Shown here one piece after another: positions 1 to 7,454 of a DNA stretch of 55,142 bases. This DNA is from an uncultured Microbacteriaceae bacterium. GTDB lineage: Bacteria; Actinomycetota; Actinomycetes; Actinomycetales; Microbacteriaceae. Below the pieces are notes generated by a model. That model made no database searches and was not told the DNA's origin. It worked only from the letters and a program-made list of their open reading frames with translations. Position numbers and translations under genes: made by a program. Within the stretch, counting starts at the first letter, position 1. Each line of letters opens with the position of its first letter. The stretch is from contig CALMSL010000200.1 of assembly GCA_937872445.1 (NCBI GenBank), positions 1 through 55,142 of the forward strand, written 5' to 3'.

Positions 1-494
1 TCCGTCGTCAGCTCGCGACGATGCTCCGAGAACACCGGCTCGACCGTCTCCGACTGCAGGAATAGGAGCGAATCGTAGCGATCAGGCAACTCCTCAATCG
101 GGAAACGCGTGCGCGCCTCCATCGGGTAGCTGCCCGGCTCCCACACCTCGAACTCGCGAAAGTTGCAGGCCACAACGAATCGCGCCGCCGGCACATGATG
201 TGCCGAATCCGATGATTCCTTCCAATACCGTTCCCGCTGATCCGCCGCCTTCTCCAGCGCGACCGTCGGCGCCTTCATCTCCACAATCAAGTGACCCGGC
301 CAGAAAAGGTCCATGAACCCAGCGGATGCCGCGAAGTGCTCGAACTTCGCCCCCACCTCGCTGCGGTCGGAGCCGTAACACGCGAACAGTTCGTTCAGGA
401 AAGTCTGCGCCTCAGCTTTTTCGCTACCGTCGTAGTCGCCCCACTTGGCCACGAACTTGGCAAGGGCCGCCTGAATTTCGAGACCGCTGCGCAC
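1..494 (-). CDS. MmeI-like type IIL/IIG restriction-modification enzyme, N-terminal part (cut by window edge)
   Basis: Only the first ~164 codons are inside the window. The protein would combine an N-terminal nuclease, an adenine methyltransferase and a target-recognition region in one chain. Visible is the MmeI-type N-terminal signature: FVAKWG (14-19), a GSEKAEAQTFLNELF stretch (23-37), then a PD-(D/E)xK-like set D62, E72 and K74 in GFMDLFWPG and VEMKAP. I placed the start at GTG 494, three bases past the stop of the small upstream ORF; no in-frame ATG lies upstream, so the two genes are probably translated together. The methylase motifs lie outside the window. An alternative is a methylase-only relative, but the intact D-E-K set argues for nuclease activity. 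Confidence 0.8.
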   Translation of the reverse strand, partial: MRSGLEIQAALAKFVAKWGDYDGSEKAEAQTFLNELFACYGSDRSEVGAKFEHFAASAGFMDLFWPGHLIVEMKAPTVALEKAADQRERYWKESSDSAHHVPAARFVVACNFREFEVWEPGSYPMEARTRFPIEELPDRYDSLLFLQSETVEPVFSEHRRELTT

Positions 495-496
495 GG

Positions 497-766
497 TCAG
501 ATGAGTCGCACAGAGTCGCCGGCGTAATAGGTGTCCTGCATGAGGCGTTTATGGGTGCGCTCAAGATCCGCGATCGCCTCAATGAGCGCCAACTCGACGT
601 TTTGGTCGCCACCAAGTTTGCGCACGCGCGCAAGTGCTTTCTTCGCCCGGCTGATGGTGTGCTCAAAATTGAGCAGGACATCCGAAATCTCACCGAGTGC
701 CGTCTCGCGCGCGACCTGCATGGCGGACCGTTCGTTCGGACTCGCCGCGCTTGCCGGGATGCTCAT
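497..766 (-). CDS. small helical protein of unknown function upstream of the R-M gene
   Basis: 89 residues, highly charged and predicted helical after about residue 15 (heptad-like Leu/Ile/Ala between 25 and 75), without membrane segments. A GGAAGAGG ribosome-binding site precedes the ATG by a normal distance. The stop lies 3 nt before the GTG of the MmeI-like gene, so it is the promoter-proximal gene of that operon. I do not recognise the family. Position suggests a regulator or accessory protein of the R-M enzyme, but that is inference only. Confidence 0.6.
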   Translation of the reverse strand: MSIPASAASPNERSAMQVARETALGEISDVLLNFEHTISRAKKALARVRKLGGDQNVELALIEAIADLERTHKRLMQDTYYAGDSVRLI

Positions 767-805
767 CGTCGCCTCTTCCGTCGGTTCCTGATCCCCAGTG
801 TATTC

Positions 806-831
806 GCCACCGCAGACACTGGCGCGGTGGC
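806..831. repeat. 8-bp inverted repeat between the R-M operon and the arsR-type gene
   Basis: GCCACCGC (806-813) and GCGGTGGC (824-831) form a stem around a 10-nt loop. It lies just downstream of the ArsR gene stop and upstream of the small R-M operon ORF. There is no T-run, so it may be a weak terminator or a regulator site. Confidence 0.35.
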
Positions 832-847
832 TCCCGGCAATTGTGGA

Positions 848-1162
848 CTATAACCCTTCCGCGATCTGCTTGATTCTGGCCAAGCGGCGATCCCACTCTG
901 TGCCTATTGCGTCGAGTTGTTGCGCGGTGGCACTGAGTTGCGCCCCCAGCACGCGGTAGCGCACCGCGCGTCCGGCGCGCACGGGCTCCACGAGCCCGGC
1001 GTCGCGCAGGACGGCGAGGTGTTTCGCGATGGCCTGGCGGCTCACCGGCAACCGCTCGGCGAGGGCGGACGCGGATGCCTCCCCCTCGCCGAGCGCTGCC
1101 AGAATGCTCCACCGGGTGTCATCCCCGAGGGCGGCAAACACGAGTACGAGTGTGGCGGTCAT
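848..1162 (-). CDS. ArsR-family winged-helix transcriptional regulator
   Basis: 104 residues, the usual size for a stand-alone ArsR repressor. The winged helix spans about residues 8-75, with recognition helix SRQAIAKHLAVLRDAGLVE. No cysteine-rich metal site is visible, so it belongs to the non-metal group often paired with SRPBCC proteins. Its ATG overlaps the TGA of the SRPBCC gene (ATGA, 1159-1162), so both are made from one mRNA. Two copies of a palindromic site upstream of the SRPBCC gene (1659-1710) are the probable operators, implying autoregulation. Confidence 0.9.
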   Translation of the reverse strand: MTATLVLVFAALGDDTRWSILAALGEGEASASALAERLPVSRQAIAKHLAVLRDAGLVEPVRAGRAVRYRVLGAQLSATAQQLDAIGTEWDRRLARIKQIAEGL

Positions 1163-1632
1163 GCACCCTCGAGGTAGGCGACCAGTTCGTCGAGCTCCCA
1201 GTCCCAGCCACCACGGTGGTCTTCCATGTTCTTCGCCGGGTCGTCGCCAAAGTTGAAGCCGCTCTCGACGACCGTGAGCCGGGTACCACCATCGATCGCT
1301 TCGAGCGTGAAGCGGAACACGGTGGAGTTGTCCGGATCGAGCGGCTTCGACGGGTCGTCGTCCGGGCCGCCCCAGCGGTACGCGATCGAGTTCGGCGCAT
1401 CGAACTCTTCGACCTCAACGGGGAACGTGCCGTGTCCCTCGAACGTGAAGGTACCGGCGCTGCCGGCCGCCACGGTGTCGAATGCTGCGGCTTGCGGGAA
1501 CCACTTCGAAAGGTGCTCGGGCTCGCTGATGGCGGCCCACACTTTCGCGGGCGAAGCTGCAATCGTGATGGTTCGCCGCACGGTGAAGGCGTCACTGTCG
1601 ACGACTGACGGCGGGTTGGATGTCATGGTCAT
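1159..1632 (-). CDS. SRPBCC / AHSA1-type (START-like) domain protein
   Basis: 157 residues, a single START-like fold that forms a hydrophobic ligand pocket. Typical AHSA1 features are seen: RTITIAASPAKVWAAISEPEHLSKWFP near the N-terminus, a WGGP turn in mid-protein, and a C-terminal GWDWELDELVAYLEG helix. I chose ATG 1632 because AGGAGAG lies 6-7 nt upstream; an ATG at 1677 would run through the operator. First gene of a two-gene operon with the overlapping ArsR gene. The ligand is unknown; in related pairs the SRPBCC protein is a stress-response or ligand-handling partner. Confidence 0.88.
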   Translation of the reverse strand: MTMTSNPPSVVDSDAFTVRRTITIAASPAKVWAAISEPEHLSKWFPQAAAFDTVAAGSAGTFTFEGHGTFPVEVEEFDAPNSIAYRWGGPDDDPSKPLDPDNSTVFRFTLEAIDGGTRLTVVESGFNFGDDPAKNMEDHRGGWDWELDELVAYLEGA

Positions 1633-1658
1633 TATTCTCTCCTGATGTGATCGGTAAC

Positions 1659-1710
1659 TGCAACTAAATAGTTGCATACATTTTTCCTTACTGCAATCAT
1701 TTAGTTGCAG
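1659..1710. promoter_or_regulatory. twin palindromic operators for the SRPBCC/ArsR operon
   Basis: Site 1 at 1659-1676 has 7-bp arms TGCAACT / AGTTGCA around AAAT. Site 2 at 1691-1710, read on the minus strand, is CTGCAACTAAATGATTGCAG, nearly the same sequence as site 1 (CTGCAACTAAATAGTTGCAT). The centres are about 33 bp apart, roughly three helical turns. The sites sit between the SRPBCC start (1632) and the divergent DUF1905 gene (1751), so both promoters could be controlled. Confidence 0.75.
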
Positions 1711-1750
1711 TTGAATCGATGCTCTTGGGCCGGCTGGCTAAACTCACCCC

Positions 1751-2059
1751 ATGCCGGAATCCACCTACACCTTCACCGCGACACTGTGGCAATGGTCGGC
1801 GAAGGAATCGACCACGTGGGTCTTCGTGACGCTCCCGAAGGGCGCCTCGGACGAAATCAAGGATGTGCCGCGTCCGCACAAGCGCGGGTTTGGGTCTGTG
1901 CGGGTGGCTGCGATGATCGGACACTCCCGCTGGTCCACATCGGTATTTCCCGACAACGAATCCGGATGCTACGTGTTGCCAGTCAAGAAGGCCATCCGAG
2001 TTGCTGAGGGCATCGATGCCGGAGATGACGCCGACATCACTGTGACAACGATGGACTGA
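1751..2059 (+). CDS. DUF1905 domain protein
   Basis: 102 residues matching the DUF1905 pattern: an N-terminal YTFTATLWQW strand, WVFVTLP, GFGSVRV, then W(S)TS(V)FPD and a C-terminal LPVKKAIRVAEGI. These are small beta-barrel proteins of unknown role, sometimes fused to YdeI-like domains. A TAAACT box ends 6 nt before the ATG and no Shine-Dalgarno is visible, so the transcript is probably leaderless. It is divergent from the SRPBCC/ArsR operon and shares its operator region. Confidence 0.88.
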   Translation: MPESTYTFTATLWQWSAKESTTWVFVTLPKGASDEIKDVPRPHKRGFGSVRVAAMIGHSRWSTSVFPDNESGCYVLPVKKAIRVAEGIDAGDDADITVTTMD

Positions 2060-2136
2060 CGTCGACGGTGAGCGCGGGCTGCACGCCGCACGTTTGCCGC
2101 TGGAGGCCCGGTGGGGATAGGTAGGCTGGGCCTATC

Positions 2137-2847
2137 ATGAGCGCCCGCTTCGAGGAACTGGACTGGCAGGAAACCCCGATGGGCGAGCTCACTTTGCGGC
2201 GCCGTCGGGAACCCACCCTCGACATCGACGTGTTCGAGGTGAAGCTCGGCGACGAATTCCTCATGTCGAGCCTGTTCACGGTTGCGGAGGTGGCGCTCGC
2301 CGATCTCGGCCTCGCGGCAGCGAGTGGCGAGAACCTAAGCGTACTGGTCGGAGGATTGGGTCTCGGATACACGGCCGTGGCCGCGCTCGGGAATTCCAGG
2401 GTTGCATCGCTCGAGGTCGTCGACGCACTTTCTGCAGTGATCGACTGGCACGAGCGGGGGCTGTTGCCCGTGTCTGCGGAGCTGACCGGCGACATCCGCA
2501 CGACGCTCGTCCTCGGCGACTTCTTCGACATCATGCGCCAGGAACCCTCGAAGCACTACGACGCGATCCTGCTGGACGTCGACCACTCCCCCCGCCATCA
2601 GCTCGACCCGGGCCACGCCGACCTCTACACCGTGCCCGGCCTCGAGCGACTGAGCGGCCACCTCGCGGTCGGCGGCGTGTTCGCTCTCTGGTCGGATGAC
2701 CCGCCCGACGACGAATTTCTCGTCCGACTCGGCACTGTATTCGAGACCTCGATCGCGCACACCGTCGACTTCGATAATGCGCTCACCGGCGGAGTCTCCT
2801 CGAACACCGTGTACGTCGCCACCCGTGCACACAGCACGACCGAGTAA
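2137..2847 (+). CDS. spermidine-synthase-like class I SAM-dependent methyltransferase-fold protein
   Basis: 236 residues. A Rossmann SAM-binding motif VLVGGLGLGYTA lies at 69-80, followed by the acidic end of strand 2 (LEVVDA, E93/D96), as in SpeE-like proteins. The central DAILLDVDHSP resembles the position of the spermidine synthase catalytic Asp loop. Proteins of this type are short, cytosolic, and often annotated spermidine synthase without proof of polyamine activity. A TAGGCT box 9 nt before the ATG suggests a leaderless or very short-leader mRNA. The gene stands alone, 19 nt before the mycoredoxin gene. Confidence 0.75.
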   Translation: MSARFEELDWQETPMGELTLRRRREPTLDIDVFEVKLGDEFLMSSLFTVAEVALADLGLAAASGENLSVLVGGLGLGYTAVAALGNSRVASLEVVDALSAVIDWHERGLLPVSAELTGDIRTTLVLGDFFDIMRQEPSKHYDAILLDVDHSPRHQLDPGHADLYTVPGLERLSGHLAVGGVFALWSDDPPDDEFLVRLGTVFETSIAHTVDFDNALTGGVSSNTVYVATRAHSTTE

Positions 2848-2866
2848 GCCCAGCTACGGTGGAAGC

Positions 2867-3157
2867 ATGACCCCAGCGACTTCCTTCCTCCCCGATGCCG
2901 GCACCATCACCATGTTCAGCACCACGTGGTGCGGCTACTGCACCAGGCTCAAGGGGCAACTGGCGAAGGAAGGCATCGCCATTCGCGAAATCAACATCGA
3001 GGAAGTCGACGGCACCGCTGAACTCGTCGCCTCCCTCAACAACGGCAACCAGACGGTGCCCACCGTGCTGTTCCCGGATGGCAGCGCTGCCACGAATCCG
3101 TCGCTCGCCGACGTCAAACTGAGGCTGGCCCGAGCGCCGCAATCAGGCCGTCCCTAA
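2867..3157 (+). CDS. mycoredoxin (glutaredoxin-like mycothiol-dependent oxidoreductase)
   Basis: 96 residues, thioredoxin fold. The redox motif is C22-G-Y-C25 in TTWCGYCTRLK, followed by INIEE and the cis-proline segment TVPTVLFPDG, as in Mrx1-type mycoredoxins. These reduce mycothiol mixed disulfides in actinobacteria, consistent with the taxonomic reading of the window. TACGGT ends 6 nt before the ATG, indicating leaderless expression from its own promoter although the preceding gene ends only 19 nt away. The 3' end overlaps the convergent membrane-protein gene by 4 nt. Confidence 0.9.
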   Translation: MTPATSFLPDAGTITMFSTTWCGYCTRLKGQLAKEGIAIREINIEEVDGTAELVASLNNGNQTVPTVLFPDGSAATNPSLADVKLRLARAPQSGRP

Positions 3158-3486
3158 ACCACCGGCGCCCACTCTGTGGCGGAAATCACGAGGACAAAAC
3201 CGAGTGCCGTTGCCGCCATCGCGACCAGCAACACGGCGAGCGTGACGAGTTTCACCCGCTGACGCCGGACCACAAGGGACACGAGAACCATGAGTGCGTA
3301 GAGCACAGCAACAATCCCTGCACCCAAAAACCCGATGAGCGGTTGCCGCGAACTCAGCGCAAGCAGGATCCCGCCGCAGATCACCATCATGAGAGCGCCG
3401 ACGATCAACCAGCTGCGACCCGTGGACGTGCGCAGGGCCGGCTGATCCCCGATCCCCGTTCCGCCGCGCAACCCAGGGCCAGCCAT
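3154..3486 (-). CDS. small integral membrane protein of unknown function
   Basis: 110 residues with three hydrophobic segments (about 27-46, 51-73 and 82-103) and a short Gly-rich N-terminus. I chose ATG 3486 because GAGAGG lies 7 nt upstream; a GTG at 3492 is the alternative. The 3' end overlaps the mycoredoxin gene tail to tail. No family is recognised; related short three-helix proteins are common in Microbacteriaceae without known function. Confidence 0.65.
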   Translation of the reverse strand: MAGPGLRGGTGIGDQPALRTSTGRSWLIVGALMMVICGGILLALSSRQPLIGFLGAGIVAVLYALMVLVSLVVRRQRVKLVTLAVLLVAMAATALGFVLVISATEWAPVV

Positions 3487-3616
3487 CAGCACACCTCTCG
3501 AACTCGTTGTCTCAAGGCTAGGCCGGGGTGCTGGGAGCCGCGTGCCCGCCGGATCGTGAAAACTGCGTCAGTCCGGCGCACCGGGCCGATAGAAAAAGGG
3601 CAACACGCCCGACGCG

Positions 3617-5374
3617 TCACCGGCGACGGGTTGTGCCGAATATCCCGCGCACGATGGTTGTCACGAGCGACTGGCCCTTCCGCGAGCCGAGGAAATCGAT
3701 GATCGGATTGGATTCCTTCCGGCTCGTGCGCCTCGTCGTCGTGCGCGATCGGGTCGAGGTGGTGCGCGGCGTCGTGGTGCGCGGGGCGGTCTTCTCCCAC
3801 TCCTTCTGCATGCGCTCGTAGTCGGCTTTCGCCTGGGCGGCTTCGTCGAGCGCGGATGCGGCAGCCGACGCCGCAGCCAGCTTCCTGGCCAGAATCTCCC
3901 GCGCGGACTCCGGGTCGATGACCTTCCCGTATTTCGCCTGCAGGGGCGACGCGGCGATCGCCGACCTCACCGCCTCGATCGGGGACGGATCCATCGACCC
4001 CTGGGGCGCCCGCACGCGCGTCCATGCGACGGGGGTCGGCGCACCGGTTTCGCTCATGACCGTGACGATCGCCTCCCCCGTGGCCAGCTGGGTGAGCACC
4101 TCTTCGAGGTCGTAGCCGGACATCGGATACGTCGAGACCGTCGCGCGAAGCGCCTTCGCGGCATCCGGCGTGTGTGCGCGAAGCTGGTGCTGGATGCGGG
4201 AGCCGAGCTGCGCGAGCACCTCGTCCGGCACATCCTTCGGCGTCTGCGTCACGAACACAATGCCGACGCCCTTCGAGCGGATGAGGCGCACCGTCTGGAC
4301 GATCGAGTTCAGGAAATCCTTCGACGCATCCTGGAACAGCAAATGCGCCTCGTCGAAAAAGAACACGAGCTTCGGCTTGTCGGTGTCGCCCACTTCCGGC
4401 AGGTCGTTGAACAGGTCGGCGAGGAGCCACATCAGGAAGGTGGAAAACAGCGCGGGCTTGTCCTGCACGCCCGGCACCTCGAGCAGGCTGATGATGCCGC
4501 GGCCATCGGATGCCGTCCGCAGAAACTCGGCCGTGTCAATCTCCGGCTCACCGAAGAACACGTCGGCGCCCTGATCGCCGAACGCGATCAAGTTGCGCAG
4601 AATCACACCCACAGTGGACGTCGACAGCCCGCCGAGGTTCTTGAGGTCGTCCTTGCCCTCGTTCGTGAGCCACGTGAGCACCGCGCGCAGGTCGGCGAGG
4701 TCGACGAGCGGCAGCCCGGCTTTCGCCGCGTAGTGGAACACGAGGCCGAGCGACGATTCCTGGGTGTCGTTGAGTCCGAGAACCTTGGAGAGCAGGGTCG
4801 GGCCGAACCCGGAGAGCGTCGCCCTCACCGGCACGCCGAGCCCGACGCCGCCGAGGCTGAAGTATTCGGTGGGGAAACTCGTCGCACTCCAGTCCTGCCC
4901 GATGCCCCTGGTGCGGGCGAGCAGTTTGTCGCTCGGCGCGCCCGGGGTGGACACTCCCGTGAGGTCTCCCTTGATGTCCGCGGCGAACACCGGCACTCCA
5001 GCGGCGGAGAGCTGCTCCGCGAGCACCTGCAGGGTTCGGGTCTTCCCGGTGCCGGTCGCGCCAGCTACGAGTCCGTGGCGGTTGAGCATGCCGATCGGGA
5101 TGCGCACCTGCACCGCGGCGTCAACGTCCCCGTTCACGAGCGCGCCGATCTCGAGAACCGACCCGTCGAACGCGTAGCCGTGCCGGATGGCGGCTACTGC
5201 ATCGGCCTTCAGCGGCGCCGGTCTGTGGATGCTCCCTTCGAGACGATCGCTGCGCGATCCCTCAGGGAGCGGTGCGGCTGCCGCGGCGGCATCCGCCTGC
5301 GCCTTCGCGAGCGCCGCTTCGGCTTCCTCGACGGCTCGTTTGGCTGCTGCTACCGGGTCCGCTGCATCCGTCAT
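3617..5374 (-). CDS. DUF853 / HerA-like ATPase (helicase-type P-loop protein)
   Basis: 585 residues. Walker A is GATGTGKT (105-112) and Walker B is LVFFFDEAHLLF (around 310), followed by a VFVTQTPKDVPD sensor region, the pattern of YjgR-type DUF853 proteins. The C-terminus is an Arg/Thr-rich tail ending in a hydrophobic segment. The ATG at 5374 gives the family's usual N-terminus, an alanine-rich coiled coil (8-35). Residues 36-48 (LPEGSRSDRLEGS) are encoded by a REP-like palindrome (5231-5270). The gene follows vapC by 10 nt and is probably co-transcribed with it. The cellular role is unknown; DNA translocation or envelope remodelling are guesses. Confidence 0.88.
   Translation of the reverse strand: MTDAADPVAAAKRAVEEAEAALAKAQADAAAAAAPLPEGSRSDRLEGSIHRPAPLKADAVAAIRHGYAFDGSVLEIGALVNGDVDAAVQVRIPIGMLNRHGLVAGATGTGKTRTLQVLAEQLSAAGVPVFAADIKGDLTGVSTPGAPSDKLLARTRGIGQDWSATSFPTEYFSLGGVGLGVPVRATLSGFGPTLLSKVLGLNDTQESSLGLVFHYAAKAGLPLVDLADLRAVLTWLTNEGKDDLKNLGGLSTSTVGVILRNLIAFGDQGADVFFGEPEIDTAEFLRTASDGRGIISLLEVPGVQDKPALFSTFLMWLLADLFNDLPEVGDTDKPKLVFFFDEAHLLFQDASKDFLNSIVQTVRLIRSKGVGIVFVTQTPKDVPDEVLAQLGSRIQHQLRAHTPDAAKALRATVSTYPMSGYDLEEVLTQLATGEAIVTVMSETGAPTPVAWTRVRAPQGSMDPSPIEAVRSAIAASPLQAKYGKVIDPESAREILARKLAAASAAASALDEAAQAKADYERMQKEWEKTAPRTTTPRTTSTRSRTTTRRTSRKESNPIIDFLGSRKGQSLVTTIVRGIFGTTRRR
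5231..5270. repeat. REP-like palindrome inside the DUF853 coding sequence
   Basis: A 40-bp unit: outer arms GCTCCCT / AGGGAGC, inner arms GATCGC / GCGATC. The same unit (CCCTTCGAGACGATCGC ... GCGATCCCTCAGGG) occurs at 9881-9912 between genes. Here it is translated in frame. Confidence 0.75.
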
Positions 5375-5384
5375 GCGCTCAAGC

Positions 5385-5789
5385 CTATTCGTCGAGCCGC
5401 TCGACCTCGCAATACTGTTCGGCAGCTTCAGCCAGGCGAAGATCGGCCGTGAGAAGCGGCGCGCGCATGACCTCGGCCAACGCCACGTAACTTGCGTCAT
5501 ACGCCGAAAAGTTGTCGCGAAGCCGCCAGACACGTGCGAGAAGCACCTGATGGGCATGACGACGAACCGGCATCCGGGACAGCGCTCTCAAATGCAGTTC
5601 GGCTCGTGGCCCATCGACGAGCCCCACGCGCACCTGCCGCCGAAGCGCATTGGCGACCTCAAGGTCAATGAGGTGCGGTGCATTCAGCATCCGCCCTCGC
5701 ATCATTTCCCTCGCCTGGGACGCGACCGGTCCGATTCTGGCAAAGCTGTTGATGATGGCCGAGGCATCGACGACAATGCTCGCTGTCAC
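5385..5789 (-). CDS. vapC: PIN-domain toxin (VapC-like ribonuclease)
   Basis: 134 residues with the four acidic residues expected for a metal-dependent PIN nuclease: D8 (VVDASAI), E44 (DLEVANALR), D98 (FSAYDASYVALAE) and D116 (LLTADLRL). It should cleave RNA when freed from its antitoxin. The start overlaps the stop of the antitoxin gene by 4 nt (5786-5789), the standard vapBC arrangement. The DUF853 gene follows after 10 nt. All catalytic residues are present, so it looks active. Confidence 0.93.
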   Translation of the reverse strand: MTASIVVDASAIINSFARIGPVASQAREMMRGRMLNAPHLIDLEVANALRRQVRVGLVDGPRAELHLRALSRMPVRRHAHQVLLARVWRLRDNFSAYDASYVALAEVMRAPLLTADLRLAEAAEQYCEVERLDE

Positions 5790-6025
5790 CGGTTCAGCTC
5801 CCGCTCACGCTCCTCGCGACCCTCCCGAATCGACTCCAGAATCTGCTCGCCGCTCGCCCAGCCTCCGAGCCGCTCGGCCTCCGCGAAGATTTCCTCCGTT
5901 GTACGTTGCTCAGTCAGATCTTTGAGCCGCTGGCCTACGTAGTCCGAAAGCGACATTCCGGCAGCCTTTGCGCGACGCTTAAGCTCCTCATGAACCTCGA
6001 CAGGAACGTTTCTCACTTGCAGCAT
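5786..6025 (-). CDS. vapB: ribbon-helix-helix antitoxin (VapB/FitA-like)
   Basis: 79 residues. The N-terminal half (MLQVRNVPVEVHEELKRRA ... GMSLSDYVGQRL) is a FitA/Arc-type ribbon-helix-helix DNA-binding domain; the C-terminal half is a charged helix that would fill the toxin active site. I chose ATG 6025 over ATG 6034 because the GGAGG directly abuts 6034 but sits 9 nt from 6025. It should repress its own operon through the ACATG repeats immediately upstream. Confidence 0.88.
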   Translation of the reverse strand: MLQVRNVPVEVHEELKRRAKAAGMSLSDYVGQRLKDLTEQRTTEEIFAEAERLGGWASGEQILESIREGREERERELNR

Positions 6026-6043
6026 GACACCCATCCTCCAATT

Positions 6044-6083
6044 TTACATGTTCTGCACATGCAAGCACATGTAAGGAACATGA
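6044..6083. promoter_or_regulatory. ACATG-repeat operator of the vapBC operon
   Basis: TTACATGT (6044-6051) and ACATGTAA (6067-6074) are perfect 8-bp inverted arms. A second nested pair is CATGTTC (6047-6053) with GAACATG (6076-6082), and a further ACATG lies at the centre (6057-6061). This spacing suits binding of two or more ribbon-helix-helix dimers just upstream of vapB. Confidence 0.65.
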
Positions 6084-6155
6084 AACGGAACTATGGTTGG
6101 GTTCTGGGAAAAACTCCGGGTGTGGAGAACGTGCAGATTTTCTCCAGAGCGGGAC

Positions 6156-7421
6156 TCACTGTTCGCGGATGCCCCACGGCTGCCCGTACCCGCCATCAGA
6201 CTCCGGGGCCGCCATGAGGTCGAGGAACGGCTTCGCGTCGAACGCTTCGGGCCCGAGAACTCCCTCACCGGTCCATACGCCTGTCGCGAGGAGTTCGAGC
6301 GCTATCACCGGGTTCAGGGCGGTCTGCCACACGACGCACTGGCTCTCGTACTCGGCCATCGTCCACTCGTTGTCGCTCACGTGGTAGAGGTAGGTCGAGC
6401 GGGGCTTGCCGTCCTTTCCGGTTCCCGTGACCCACACGCCCGCGCACGTCTTGCCCGTCATCCGCGGCCCGATCGTGGCAGGGTCCGAGAGGCCCGCGGC
6501 CACGACATCGCGCGGGGCGACCATCACGGGCCCGTCCGCCGACCGCACCCGAATGGGCTGGGTCTTGTCGAGGCCGAGCTGGTTGAGCGTTTTCAGGATG
6601 CCGATGAACTCTTCGCCGAGCCCGTACTTGAAGGTCACGCGCTTCGCGGGCAGCCAGCGCGGCATGAGCAGCACCTCTTCGTGCTCCACGTTCACGCACT
6701 CGACAGGGCCGATCCCCTCCGGGAAGTCGAAGACTTCGGGCTCACTGAACGGGGCTGTCGTGTACCAGCCGCGATCCTTCTCCCAGATCACGGGAGGGTT
6801 CAGGCATTCCTCGATCGTGGTCCAGATGCTGAAGGATGGCGCGAAAATCTCGTTGCCGTCCTCGTCGCGCACGACGAGGTTCGCTCCGTCGCGCACGCCC
6901 AGTTCCTCCACCTCGCTGAACAGGTGGTCGACGGCGTAGCGGGCGAACACATCCGAAAGCCCGGGCTCGACCCCGATCCCCACGAGCGCGAGGCGCCCCG
7001 CCTTCTCCCAGTCGGGGCTTTGCGCGAACTGGTCGTCGCCGAGTTTCACGCCGGTCTCTTCGTGCGGATTCGTCGGATGCGGCTCCGACAGGCTCATCGC
7101 CATGTCGAGGTAGTCGGCACCGGCGGCGAGCGCGCCGGCGAAGATCGTCGGCACGAATTTCGGCTCCACCGCGTTCATCACGTGCGTGGCGCCGTGCTCC
7201 TTCGCGACGGCGGCCACATCGTCGGGGTTAGACGCGTCGATCTTCGCCGCGACGAAGCGGCCGGCCACGCCGGGGTGCTTCTCGGCGACCCAGGCGACGG
7301 TCGCTTCGGCGCGCGCGAGGTCGTAGTCGCTCACGACCAGAAGTTCGAAAAAGGATCTGCGGGCGGCGATCTTCGCGATCGCATTGCCGACGCCTCCGGC
7401 GCCGACGAGGAGGATTCTCAT
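6156..7421 (-). CDS. saccharopine dehydrogenase family oxidoreductase
   Basis: 421 residues. An N-terminal Rossmann fold binds NAD(P) through GAGGVG (7-12), and the middle and C-terminal parts match the Lys9/carboxynorspermidine-dehydrogenase-like branch (VMNAVEPKFVPT, ADYLDMA, GVEPGLSDVFARYA). The product is an imine- or opine-type amino acid in this family, but the actual substrate cannot be told from sequence. ATG 7421 starts directly with the nucleotide-binding strand, as normal. It lies upstream of vapBC on the same strand with a 122-nt gap, and downstream of the APC permease gene with a 33-nt gap. Confidence 0.85.
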   Translation of the reverse strand: MRILLVGAGGVGNAIAKIAARRSFFELLVVSDYDLARAEATVAWVAEKHPGVAGRFVAAKIDASNPDDVAAVAKEHGATHVMNAVEPKFVPTIFAGALAAGADYLDMAMSLSEPHPTNPHEETGVKLGDDQFAQSPDWEKAGRLALVGIGVEPGLSDVFARYAVDHLFSEVEELGVRDGANLVVRDEDGNEIFAPSFSIWTTIEECLNPPVIWEKDRGWYTTAPFSEPEVFDFPEGIGPVECVNVEHEEVLLMPRWLPAKRVTFKYGLGEEFIGILKTLNQLGLDKTQPIRVRSADGPVMVAPRDVVAAGLSDPATIGPRMTGKTCAGVWVTGTGKDGKPRSTYLYHVSDNEWTMAEYESQCVVWQTALNPVIALELLATGVWTGEGVLGPEAFDAKPFLDLMAAPESDGGYGQPWGIREQ

Positions 7422-7454
7422 GAGCCAACGGTATCTGGTTCAGGCGGCACGAGT

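Noticed and set aside
3548-3577. Terminator after the DUF853 gene
   Set aside because: Only a 6-bp stem (GCCGGA / TCCGGC) with a long loop and no T-run; too weak to annotate.
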